Source: a virus. From it: a stretch of DNA of 64,000 bases. Made by a program: the position numbers and the translations under genes. Below the pieces are notes generated by a model. The model worked only from the letters and a program-made list of their open reading frames with translations. It was not told where the DNA came from and searched no databases. The stretch lies in IMG/VR virus record IMGVR_UViG_3300007513_000984, positions 25,670 to 89,669 of that record. One strand, 5' to 3'. Numbering within the stretch: position 1 is the stretch's first letter; the number at the start of each line of letters is the position of its first letter. Below, one piece after another: positions 26,996 through 33,769 of this stretch.

Positions 26996-28777
26996 TTGCT
27001 AATAATTAAGAATATAACAATAAGAAATTTTATGAGTGTGGGCAACGTAACCCAGGCTGTAACATTAAACCAAAATGAACTAACTTTAGTTTTGGGTAAT
27101 AATGTTGATTTAGGTAGTGATGGTGCAAGAAACGGAACTGGTAAGACCACTTTAATCAATGCGTTATCGTACGGTTTATATGGCAAAGCACTTACAAATA
27201 TTAAACAGAACAATCTAATCAACAAAACCAATGGTAAAGGTATGATGGTTACTGTTGATTTCACATACAACGGAAATGAATATAGAATTGAACGTGGTCG
27301 TTCTCCTAATGTATTTCATTTTATGCGTGATGGTATGGAACTCGGTGATAATAACGTAGAGAATGCAGGTCAAGGAGAGATGCGATTGACTCAAGTTGAA
27401 GTTGAGAGCATTATTGGTCTTTCTCATGCAATGTTCAAACATATTATTGCATTGAATACTTATACCGAGCCGTTCCTGGCATTACGTGCTGGTGACCAAC
27501 GTGAACTTATCGAAGAACTTCTAGGAATTACAGAACTCTCTCGTAAAGCAGAAGCACTCAAAGAGATTTCAAAGAACACAAGAGAGCAAATAAAAGAAGA
27601 AGAATACTCACTCAAAGGCAAAGAAGATACGAATGCTCGTATTCTTAAAAGCATCAAAGACATTGAACGTAGACAGAAAGTTTGGACAAATAAACAAACA
27701 ACAGATTTAGTAACATTACAAACCGAACTATCTTCATTAACACATTTAGATATAGAATCTGAACTAAAGAACCATGCTTTGTTAGTTACATATAATGAAA
27801 ATATGACGGCAAAATCTACAGCAACTTCTTGGATTGATAGCATCGAGTCTGACAACTCAAAACAAAATAAACTAATAGAAAGATTAGATAACGAAATAAA
27901 ATTAATTGAAGAACACAAATGTCATGCTTGTGGTCAAGAAATTCATGATGAGAAACAAGGCGAGATACTGACAAATAAAAATACACTGAGGAAGGAAGCA
28001 GTAGACCAACTTACCGTAAATCAAACTTCATGGACTGAACACAATACTTTAATCGAGGGTATCGGAGATATTGGCGAGAAACCTGTTACTTTCTATCAGA
28101 CATTATCTGATGCTTACGAACATCAAACTTCTGTAGAGAAATTAGCAGAACAAATAGAACTAAACAAGAACACTGAGGACCCATACGCAGAACAAATAGC
28201 AGATATGCGTGATAGTGCCTTAGAAGAAGTAGACTATGGACACATGAATTCATTGGTTTCTTTGCAGGAACACCAAGAATTCTTATTAAAATTACTAACT
28301 AACAAAGACAGTTTTATACGTAAAAAGATTATAGACCAGAATTTAAGTTATTTAAATCAACGTCTAGCAAGGTACTTAGACCGACTAGGATTACCACATG
28401 ATGTTGTATTCCAAAGCGATTTAACAGTAGAAATCACTGAAATGGGTCGTGATTTAGACTTTGATAACTTATCTAGAGGTGAAAGGAATCGACTTATACT
28501 AGGTTTAAGTTGGAGTTTCCGTGACATATTTGAGTCATTATACAGCACAATTAACGTGTTATTTGTTGATGAATTGATAGATAGCGGATTAGACACCAAT
28601 GGTGTTGAGTCCTCACTTGCTGTTCTTAAGAAGATGGCAAGAGATGGAAATAGAAGTGTGTATTTGATATCACACAAAGACGAATTGCAAGGGCGTGTAC
28701 AAAGCGTTCTAAATGTAATAAAAGAGAATGGTTTTACAAGTTTTTCTCATGAAGAGGAAACTACCACTACAATATAG
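26996..28777 (+). CDS. gp46: Recombination ATPase subunit gp46 (SbcC/Rad50-like)
   Basis: This 593-residue SMC-like ATPase is the partner of gp47. Walker A GARNGTGKT at residues 43-51, Zn hook CHAC near 307-310 between two coiled-coil arms, signature NLSRGERNRL near 490, and Walker B VLFVDELIDSGLD near 520 are all present. The start is the unusual codon TTG at 26996. It is supported by GAGAGG about 7 nt upstream and by the need for the first beta strand (LIIKNITIRNFMSVG), since the first ATG lies inside that motif. T4 gp46 is 560 residues. Confidence 0.93.
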   Translation: MLIIKNITIRNFMSVGNVTQAVTLNQNELTLVLGNNVDLGSDGARNGTGKTTLINALSYGLYGKALTNIKQNNLINKTNGKGMMVTVDFTYNGNEYRIERGRSPNVFHFMRDGMELGDNNVENAGQGEMRLTQVEVESIIGLSHAMFKHIIALNTYTEPFLALRAGDQRELIEELLGITELSRKAEALKEISKNTREQIKEEEYSLKGKEDTNARILKSIKDIERRQKVWTNKQTTDLVTLQTELSSLTHLDIESELKNHALLVTYNENMTAKSTATSWIDSIESDNSKQNKLIERLDNEIKLIEEHKCHACGQEIHDEKQGEILTNKNTLRKEAVDQLTVNQTSWTEHNTLIEGIGDIGEKPVTFYQTLSDAYEHQTSVEKLAEQIELNKNTEDPYAEQIADMRDSALEEVDYGHMNSLVSLQEHQEFLLKLLTNKDSFIRKKIIDQNLSYLNQRLARYLDRLGLPHDVVFQSDLTVEITEMGRDLDFDNLSRGERNRLILGLSWSFRDIFESLYSTINVLFVDELIDSGLDTNGVESSLAVLKKMARDGNRSVYLISHKDELQGRVQSVLNVIKENGFTSFSHEEETTTTI

Positions 28778-28786
28778 GAGAAATAT

Positions 28787-28963
28787 ATGAGTACAAATGC
28801 AGAAATTATGGAAGCAGTTGAAACTTACCAGGCAGAAAATGCTAAGTTTGAAGAAAAGGGTGTAAAAGCCTCAGCCGCTCGTGCCAGAAAGGCATTAGGT
28901 AATCTTGGCAAACTTACAAAGGTACGTAGAAAAGAAATCCAAGAAAAAAAGAATAATATGTAA
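28787..28963 (+). CDS. Small basic protein, histone H1/Hc1-like tail motif
   Basis: This 58-residue protein has a good ribosome site (AGGAG, 7 nt before ATG). It is highly charged, with a helical N-terminal part (AEIMEAVETYQAENAKFEEK) and a basic part with KASAARARKALGNLGKL, a pattern like the Ala/Lys/Arg-rich histone H1-like proteins. It follows gp46 by 9 bp, so it is the last gene of the early cassette. A DNA- or RNA-binding role is inferred from composition and place. Confidence 0.8.
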   Translation: MSTNAEIMEAVETYQAENAKFEEKGVKASAARARKALGNLGKLTKVRRKEIQEKKNNM

Positions 28964-28981
28964 AAAAAATACTAAAACCAC

Positions 28982-29010
28982 TTGACTTTGATGGTCCAGT
29001 ATGTTAGTAT
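28982..29010 (+). promoter_or_regulatory. Sigma70-type promoter for a short RNA
   Basis: TTGACT at 28982-28987, a 17-bp spacer, TAGTAT at 29005-29010, with TGT before the -10. The same TGTTAGTAT -10 is used by the promoter at 30435-30463. No reading frame follows before the terminator at 29111. Confidence 0.65.
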
Positions 29011-29016
29011 TATATA

Positions 29017-29147
29017 ATCAACGGAAGCCTATGTCTCCTCTAAACCTCTCTCATCGACACTGGCCTCTAGTTGATACTCTATCAGAACGATAGAGGAGTT
29101 CGACAAAAGGCCCGGTACCAGAAATGGTATCGGGTTTTTTCTTTTTT
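29017..29147 (+). ncRNA. Candidate small RNA of about 130 nt
   Basis: A promoter at 28982-29010 and a strong intrinsic terminator at 29111-29147 enclose a stretch without a plausible reading frame. Inside, CTCTATC and GATAGAG (about 29079-29097) pair as a hairpin. GGCCT near 29064 can pair with AGGCC near 29108 to close a larger structure. It does not fold as a tRNA: the hairpin loop has no U33-anticodon pattern and no T-arm is seen. The function is unknown. Confidence 0.55.
29111..29147 (+). terminator. Intrinsic terminator
   Basis: CCCGGTACC pairs with GGTATCGGG (one G-U) around the loop AGAAAT, followed by TTTTTTCTTTTTT. Confidence 0.85.
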
Positions 29148-29148
29148 G

Positions 29149-29156
29149 TCTAAATA
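29149..29156 (+). promoter_or_regulatory. Weak late promoter octamer
   Basis: TCTAAATA directly after the terminator, 30 nt upstream of the small membrane protein start at 29187. It is a one-mismatch form of the late motif. Confidence 0.35.
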
Positions 29157-29186
29157 CATCAACGTATCTTTATGAGAGAAATCCCA

Positions 29187-29438
29187 ATGACTAGTAAAAA
29201 CTATGAAAATTTGAAATGGTTTGCGACATTTATGTTTGTTCTTGCTGGAGTATTGATATCTCTGAATATAGAACAATCTAAATGGGCTTTTCCATTATTC
29301 GCAACAGGACATATGACTGTGCTGTTCGTATTTTTAAGATTAAAGGATAAGCCAATGATTTTTCAGAATAGTTTCTTCTTGGCTATTGATTTCTTAGGAA
29401 TATATCAGTGGTTATTGGCGCCTATATTTTTTGTTTAA
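29187..29438 (+). CDS. Small membrane protein, about three transmembrane segments
   Basis: This 83-residue protein has three hydrophobic stretches: WFATFMFVLAGVLISL, WAFPLFATGHMTVLFVFL and FFLAIDFLGIYQWLLAPIFFV. I choose ATG at 29187 over the in-frame ATG at 29172 because GAGAG lies about 8 nt before it, while the earlier ATG has no ribosome site. The family is not recognised. It overlaps the convergent endonuclease gene by 17 bp at the 3' end. Confidence 0.65.
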   Translation: MTSKNYENLKWFATFMFVLAGVLISLNIEQSKWAFPLFATGHMTVLFVFLRLKDKPMIFQNSFFLAIDFLGIYQWLLAPIFFV

Positions 29439-29859
29439 GGCTTTTTAGATACTCAGTAAGAATTTTTGAACTTCCCACTCGTACATTGATAATACCATTA
29501 TAGTATTCATCTGTTTCTAAGACTCTTCGGTCAAATTGTTCTTTTGCTTCTAGGTAACTCATTGCACCACGACTAGGACAGTAGTGGAGTATTTCACGTG
29601 TAAATTTATCTTGGCCTAATTTTTTTACATCGGCATTTAAATAGTCAGAAGAACCCCAATAAGTTCTCCAATCACTTTCTTTATATCCACGTCTTTTGTT
29701 CTTTCTGCCTTTAAGAGGTGGTTTTGTTGTTTTAAATCGTGATAACTTCTTACCAATGTACTTACGATTATCTACAAGATTTGTAATTATATACACAAAT
29801 CCCTCAACATTCTCAGGTAATTCATCTACAACTTTATTTTTATATGTCCATTCACTCAT
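29422..29859 (-). CDS. GIY-YIG homing endonuclease-like protein
   Basis: This 145-residue protein. GFVYIITNLVDNRKYIGKK at about residues 21-39 is the GIY-YIG motif. The later YWGSSDYLNADVKKLG with FTREIL and the Glu in SYLEAKEQFD fit the remaining catalytic motifs, including the metal-binding Glu. It resembles the free-standing Seg-type endonucleases of T4-like phages. It has no large C-terminal DNA-binding extension. It sits downstream of a late octamer (29944-29951) and two hairpins, and beyond those a long structured RNA candidate, all on the minus strand. The flanking genes are not interrupted, so it is free-standing, not clearly intron-borne. Confidence 0.85.
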   Translation of the reverse strand: MSEWTYKNKVVDELPENVEGFVYIITNLVDNRKYIGKKLSRFKTTKPPLKGRKNKRRGYKESDWRTYWGSSDYLNADVKKLGQDKFTREILHYCPSRGAMSYLEAKEQFDRRVLETDEYYNGIINVRVGSSKILTEYLKSLKQKI

Positions 29860-29875
29860 GGTGTTCTCATTCTAA

Positions 29876-29924
29876 TAGGTCTAAAGACCTAATATCTTCG
29901 GAAATCTTCGATTTCCTCGATATT
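29876..29924 (-). promoter_or_regulatory. Two leader hairpins before the endonuclease
   Basis: In the minus direction, AATATC and GATATT enclose GGAAATC/GATTTCC (7 bp, three-base loop) at 29891-29924. Next comes TAGGTC-ttta-GACCTA at 29876-29891. Both lie between the late octamer and the start at 29859 and may control translation, as RNA hairpins do for T4 homing endonucleases. Confidence 0.5.
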
Positions 29925-29943
29925 TCTTTTTTCAATTCAATAT

Positions 29944-29951
29944 TATTTATC
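29944..29951 (-). promoter_or_regulatory. Late promoter octamer of the endonuclease
   Basis: GATAAATA on the minus strand, 85 nt upstream of the GIY-YIG start. Confidence 0.55.
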
Positions 29952-29964
29952 CGCTTGTCAGTTC

Positions 29965-30428
29965 GGAAGACACAATTGCCCATCCGACTGGGCAACTGCT
30001 GAGATACTTGTCAAGTTCATCAGACTCTATGTCTAAGTTAGCCACTAGCAATGGCGAGGTCGGTTGGCGATTCCCTCGTAACTTAGTATTGCGTCTTTCG
30101 ACCCAACGGCACTTTGAATAATCCACATAGAATAAAATATCATCAAAGTTGGTAGTGTTTTTAACCTACCTGCGGTTTGTACATTTCTGTACGGTAAATA
30201 CTAGTCATTCAATACCTTTAGAGTATTGAATGTTTTGATACAAACAATTTTGTGGTTAACGAGAAGCAGTGTCGGAGTTCACCCAACTTATCCGAACGTA
30301 TGTAAAATATACGCCCTCAATCCCGAGTCGGCATCCCGACTAACAGTTCCACTATGTAATGCCGTATTAGTTCTTTATTAGTTCTTTGGGGATTTGTATT
30401 AGATTTGAATCGATTTATATTAGTTATG
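29965..30428 (-). ncRNA. Candidate long structured RNA (about 460 nt)
   Basis: This is a gene-free stretch with a near-consensus promoter on the minus strand (30435-30463) and many well-formed hairpins. Examples: 30206-30232 (10 bp, CATTCAATAC/GTATTGAATG); AGTCGG/CCGACT near 30326-30341; CGTAT/ATACG near 30296-30312; GTAC/GTAC near 30179-30192; GGTAG/CTACC near 30151-30170; CTAAGTTA/TAACTTAG closing a branched domain near 30033-30086; and TTGCCCA/TGGGCAA at 29976-29995. GTTTGTA and TACAAAC close a multibranch domain near 30174-30245. No reading frame of note is present. No tRNA, tmRNA or group I core was recognised. No intrinsic terminator is clear, so the 3' end is a guess. Confidence 0.6.
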
Positions 30429-30434
30429 TTGAAC

Positions 30435-30463
30435 ATACTAACACAAAGGAAAAGGGATGTCAA
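30435..30463 (-). promoter_or_regulatory. Sigma70-type promoter of the long structured RNA
   Basis: Minus strand TTGACA at 30463-30458, a 17-bp spacer, TAGTAT at 30440-30435 with TGT before it. The -35 sits in the loop of the hairpin AAAAGGG/CCCTTTT (30450-30470), which could end gp26 transcription. Confidence 0.75.
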
Positions 30464-30490
30464 CCCTTTTTGTAACTTTTTTGTATTTTT

Positions 30491-30724
30491 TTATAAAATA
30501 GGTACGCCAGCCTTCTTACTCATCTCAAAATTCTCAGAAACTATATCATTTAGATACGTTATATGATTAATAGGCATATCATGGAGTTCAGATATACTGA
30601 CGCCACCACGCATATACCAAGTTAGTTTATACAAGGATTTGTGTAGAGATTCAAGTGATTTCTTATAAGACTCTTGTTTCTCTATTACTTCAGTGTCGCT
30701 GGCAGTCTTTAACCAGCCGAGGAA
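30491..30724 (-). CDS. -1 frame extension of gp26 (frameshift product, about 77 codons)
   Basis: This frame continues gp26 after a -1 slip and would give a 355-residue product: 278 residues of gp26, then FLGWLKTASDTEVIEKQESY and on to a stop at 30491. An ATG exists in this frame at 30772, but it lies inside gp26 and has no spaced ribosome site, so an independent gene is less likely. The extension is helical and charged. This layout, a short product and a -1 extended product close to a tape-measure gene, is the one used by tail-assembly chaperones such as lambda G/GT. The frame is seen directly; its use is inferred. Confidence 0.65.
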   Translation of the reverse strand, partial: FLGWLKTASDTEVIEKQESYKKSLESLHKSLYKLTWYMRGGVSISELHDMPINHITYLNDIVSENFEMSKKAGVPIL

Positions 30725-30730
30725 AAATTT
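30698..30730 (-). promoter_or_regulatory. Programmed -1 frameshift signal
   Basis: The slippery heptamer A AAT TTT (30730-30724) is in the correct zero-frame register (GTA AAT TTT). Six nt later GCTGG (30717-30713) pairs with CCAGC (30702-30698) around a 10-nt loop. Heptamer, spacing and stem are all in place. Confidence 0.65.
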
Positions 30731-31557
30731 ACAGGATTTAGTTGGAAAGTAACTTTCTCCTTGCTTTTGCATGCCTCACAAGCAAATTCAAACGTTGATA
30801 TGTCTTGTAAATTTGGAGATGCAACACTTACCGCCTTGTTTACATCGTTTACGACCTTACTTGGAACATTTTCCATAAATTCTTCAATCATTGTATTGTC
30901 AGTAACAACTTGGTCAGGTGTTTCAATTCTGTCGATAGAACTTATTAATAGGTCTATGTTCTGTTTTGATACTTTTCTGAAACTGAGAGCAAATTGTTTT
31001 GCCATAGCAATTTCATCGCTATCATCACTTTCTCCTGTTTCTTTGATTTTGTTTAATATGCGAGATTGTTCAACTTCCATTAGAGCCAGTGTTGTTAGAC
31101 TGTCTAATTTTGGCGGAGTTATAAATATTTTTAAATCTTCATGTTCAATTGGAGGAATTTCAGTTATTTCTGGAAACTTTTCAAGAATATGATTGATATC
31201 TATATTGTAATCTGCCTTTTCTTTACACTCAGAGCAAGTGTGGGTATGTTGAACGTTTTTGCCATACGTTGCATATTTGATTGCTAGATATATCATTTCT
31301 GCATCAACATTGCATAAATTCCTTGGATTTGGAATCACCGGAACACAACTTTTGATGAGATTTATGAGTGCCTCGCCGTTAAGTAGTTCATCGGGATTCT
31401 GCATTGATATTTCATCAATAGCAGTCATCGGAAGTATAGGTAACTCGTCCAATACAGTTTTTTCTATTTCTGGATTAAATCTGCCACCGGTTGGAATTTG
31501 TACATATATTCCCGGTTTACGGAAATATTTTGATAATGGGTTCTCATTGGTGTTCAT
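30709..31557 (-). CDS. gp26: Baseplate hub/tail assembly protein gp26-like
   Basis: This 282-residue protein. The N-terminus NPLSKYFRKPGIYVQIPTGG and the segment ELPILPMTAIDEISMQNPDELLNG are typical of the gp26-like protein of marine T4-likes. Two CxxC pairs, CSECKEKA near residue 120 and CEACKSKEKV near 262, form a zinc-ribbon-like arrangement. In T4 gp26 is needed for hub assembly. The reading frame ends four codons after a slippery site that would join it to a -1 frame extension. It is divergent from the tape-measure-like gene, with a late octamer at 31624-31631. Confidence 0.82.
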   Translation of the reverse strand: MNTNENPLSKYFRKPGIYVQIPTGGRFNPEIEKTVLDELPILPMTAIDEISMQNPDELLNGEALINLIKSCVPVIPNPRNLCNVDAEMIYLAIKYATYGKNVQHTHTCSECKEKADYNIDINHILEKFPEITEIPPIEHEDLKIFITPPKLDSLTTLALMEVEQSRILNKIKETGESDDSDEIAMAKQFALSFRKVSKQNIDLLISSIDRIETPDQVVTDNTMIEEFMENVPSKVVNDVNKAVSVASPNLQDISTFEFACEACKSKEKVTFQLNPVNFSSAG

Positions 31558-31570
31558 TGTTTGTCCTTTT

Positions 31571-31578
31571 GATAAATA
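31571..31578 (+). promoter_or_regulatory. Late promoter octamer
   Basis: GATAAATA, 100 nt upstream of the tape-measure-like gene. It overlaps the 5' leader of the divergent gp26. Confidence 0.6.
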
Positions 31579-31623
31579 CAGTATAATAAGTTAATAATTA
31601 AGTATAGACATAACTATCATAAT

Positions 31624-31631
31624 TATTTATC
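31624..31631 (-). promoter_or_regulatory. Late promoter octamer of gp26
   Basis: GATAAATA on the minus strand, 67 nt upstream of gp26. Together with 31571 it forms facing late promoters whose transcripts overlap by about 50 nt. Confidence 0.6.
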
Positions 31632-31678
31632 TTTGAGAATAACTACGTAGTTTTATAACACAATTTAGAGGGTTTTCA

Positions 31679-33709
31679 ATGGCAGACGAACAAGATGTTT
31701 TTATTACCGGTATAAGCGGCAGTCTTCAGCAATGGTCTACTGAGGCTACAGCAACGAAAATTGCAGGAACATTAAGACAAATTTCAACACAAAACACGTC
31801 AATACTCAATTTACTCAATGCAGTAAAGGGTGGCGAACAGTTATCTGCAAAAGAACTTGCCGCAATTAAGGCTGAACTTCGTACAAATAATAGGACTGAA
31901 AGCACAAGTGCAAAATCAGAATCAACTGCACGTGGTCAAACTCAAACTTACAGACAAAAGTTCCTTGGTGGATTACAAAGCATGGCAATGAGCGATAAAG
32001 AAGTCGCTGACCAACTGCTTAAAAATCAAAAACAACACACTATACATACTAAAAAAATAGAAAATCTTTTGGCAGCCGGAATGTCTAGAGATGAAGCAGA
32101 AAAAGCCGTAGACGGCGAAGAGAAAAAAGCAAACTGGAAGAAAATGTCTGCTGTAGCCGCCACCGCTCTGGCGAGTATTGGCGCAGTAAAAGAAGCATCT
32201 CAAGTTGGATTTGAACAAAGATTTGATATGGCATCAGAATTACGTCAAACAGGTTTGATGGATGGAATAGGTGGCATGAATGAGGGATTCATCTCAATAG
32301 CAAAAACAATTAGTAGTACTGGATTTACCTTTGGTATGGCGGCAGAAATGACTAAAGATTTTGCAAAAACTGTTGGTATAGTGGGAGTAAAGAGTACTTT
32401 AGATTTTGTTGACAGCATGGCCAGAGGTCCAGAGGGATTAATGGATAGATTTGCTTTAGAATTTGGTCAAGTAGTTGGTATATCTGGAGAATATCTAGAC
32501 TCGTTACGACTTTCAGGACAACTTCGAGGTAGGTCAGATGCAGATTTAGCCAGAGGAATGGAAAGTTTCATGTCTAACGTACAGGCAACTTCAAATGTAT
32601 TAAAAGTTTCAATGGAAGAAGCGGCAACGATATTGAAGAACAGTCTTAGTGACGTTGAAAAAGGTATGTTATTAACTCTTCCAAAAGCAATGCAAGATTC
32701 ACTGAGGGGGGCGATGTCTTTTGCAGGTGGTATGAATAATCCGATAGGAGATTTATTAGCGGCAAGAATGGGAGCAGGTTCTGAATCGATGTTCCAACAG
32801 ACTGCAATATTTCAGCAAATGTCGGGAAATGCATTAGGACAACAACTAATACAATTTGTTAATGAAGCCGCTGGACAGTTTACCCAAGGCGGAGATGCAC
32901 AGTTTCAAAGTTTCATGGCAAATAATTTGCCTGGTGTTGTTCAAGGTTATATGGAACAATATGGGCAAGGCTCTTCAAGAAGTCTCGCATTTGCTAATGA
33001 TGGTGAAATCTTACAATTATTGGCACAGATAAATCCTATGGCACAAAATATGGCAGAAGTCGCTCAAGGAATCAGTGGCGGCACTCGTGAAGACAAAGCA
33101 GTGGTAAACTTTAGAGACGAATTGATACAAGCACTAGCACGAGGCGAAGGTGCGATGAACTCTGTTATGGAAGGATATATTACAAATTTAGAAGCATTAA
33201 CTGAATCTAATCGAGTAACATCCATTGTTCATGCAGATACTATCGTTGCCAATGCAAATTTGATAGACGGTGCCAATAATATGGCTATAACGGTGGAGAG
33301 GGCTGGCAACATTTGGTCTAGAGGAGTATATCAATTCGGTACCATAATGGCCAATATGTTACCTGGCAACAACGAAAACGTAGATTTCATGTCTATTGCT
33401 GGTTACACTGAAAGAGTTGACGGAAGTCTAGTGGCAGACCGAAGCGTTCATAGGTCTTTTGCGAAAGATAGTTTAAATTTAGCAGAATCTTTATATGAGC
33501 AGAAAGATAAAGGAACATTAACGAAAGATTTCCTTCAAAAGGCAACTGCTGACTATGAAATGTTAGCCAAACAATTATTAGGTACCACGAAGACCGAGTC
33601 TTGGTCTCCATGGGGTAAGAATGCTGAAGAACAAAATGCGGCACTTCAAGCAACAATGAACAAGACAATGGCAACATTAAACGCTTTACTCGCCGAGTTT
33701 AAACAATAG
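31679..33709 (+). CDS. Tape-measure-like / baseplate hub protein
   Basis: This 676-residue protein is mostly helical, Ala/Gln/Met-rich. It has a charged coiled first part (LSAKELAAIKAELRTNNRTE, KKIENLLAAG) and a hydrophobic segment, MSAVAATALASIGAVKEA, near residues 160-178. The middle carries repeated Met/Gly/Ala helices (MNEGFISIAKTI, FGMAAEMTKDF). This is the composition of tail tape-measure proteins and of gp29-like hub proteins. The divergent gp26 with its frameshift supports this, because tail chaperones and tape measures are paired. No catalytic motif. Start ATG at 31679 has a weak ribosome site (AGAGGG). Identity as gp29 is not proven. Confidence 0.6.
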   Translation: MADEQDVFITGISGSLQQWSTEATATKIAGTLRQISTQNTSILNLLNAVKGGEQLSAKELAAIKAELRTNNRTESTSAKSESTARGQTQTYRQKFLGGLQSMAMSDKEVADQLLKNQKQHTIHTKKIENLLAAGMSRDEAEKAVDGEEKKANWKKMSAVAATALASIGAVKEASQVGFEQRFDMASELRQTGLMDGIGGMNEGFISIAKTISSTGFTFGMAAEMTKDFAKTVGIVGVKSTLDFVDSMARGPEGLMDRFALEFGQVVGISGEYLDSLRLSGQLRGRSDADLARGMESFMSNVQATSNVLKVSMEEAATILKNSLSDVEKGMLLTLPKAMQDSLRGAMSFAGGMNNPIGDLLAARMGAGSESMFQQTAIFQQMSGNALGQQLIQFVNEAAGQFTQGGDAQFQSFMANNLPGVVQGYMEQYGQGSSRSLAFANDGEILQLLAQINPMAQNMAEVAQGISGGTREDKAVVNFRDELIQALARGEGAMNSVMEGYITNLEALTESNRVTSIVHADTIVANANLIDGANNMAITVERAGNIWSRGVYQFGTIMANMLPGNNENVDFMSIAGYTERVDGSLVADRSVHRSFAKDSLNLAESLYEQKDKGTLTKDFLQKATADYEMLAKQLLGTTKTESWSPWGKNAEEQNAALQATMNKTMATLNALLAEFKQ

Positions 33710-33719
33710 TAGGATAGGG

Positions 33720-33753
33720 TTGACAATGAACATGGGATATGTTAATATAAATA
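33720..33753 (+). promoter_or_regulatory. Dual promoter before portal gene
   Basis: TTGACA at 33720-33725, a 17-bp spacer, TGT then TAATAT at 33743-33748. It overlaps the late octamer TATAAATA at 33746-33753. The portal start is 16 nt after the octamer. Confidence 0.6.
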
Positions 33754-33769
33754 GAATTAGGATAAAATT

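Noticed and set aside
28982-29018. TATAAT at 29013-29018 as the -10 for TTGACT at 28982
   Set aside because: The spacer would be 25 bp. TAGTAT at 29005-29010 gives 17 bp and an extended -10.
29017-29147. tRNA gene
   Set aside because: The hairpin has no anticodon-loop pattern, no T-arm and no acceptor stem of the right span.
29880-30440. Group I intron carrying the GIY-YIG gene
   Set aside because: Neither flanking gene is interrupted, and I could not find convincing P, Q, R, S core elements. The block fits a free-standing RNA and gene better.
30491-30772. Independent 93-residue gene starting at ATG 30772
   Set aside because: The start lies inside gp26, with no spaced ribosome site, and its first 16 codons are an out-of-frame reading of gp26. 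The slippery site offers a better explanation.
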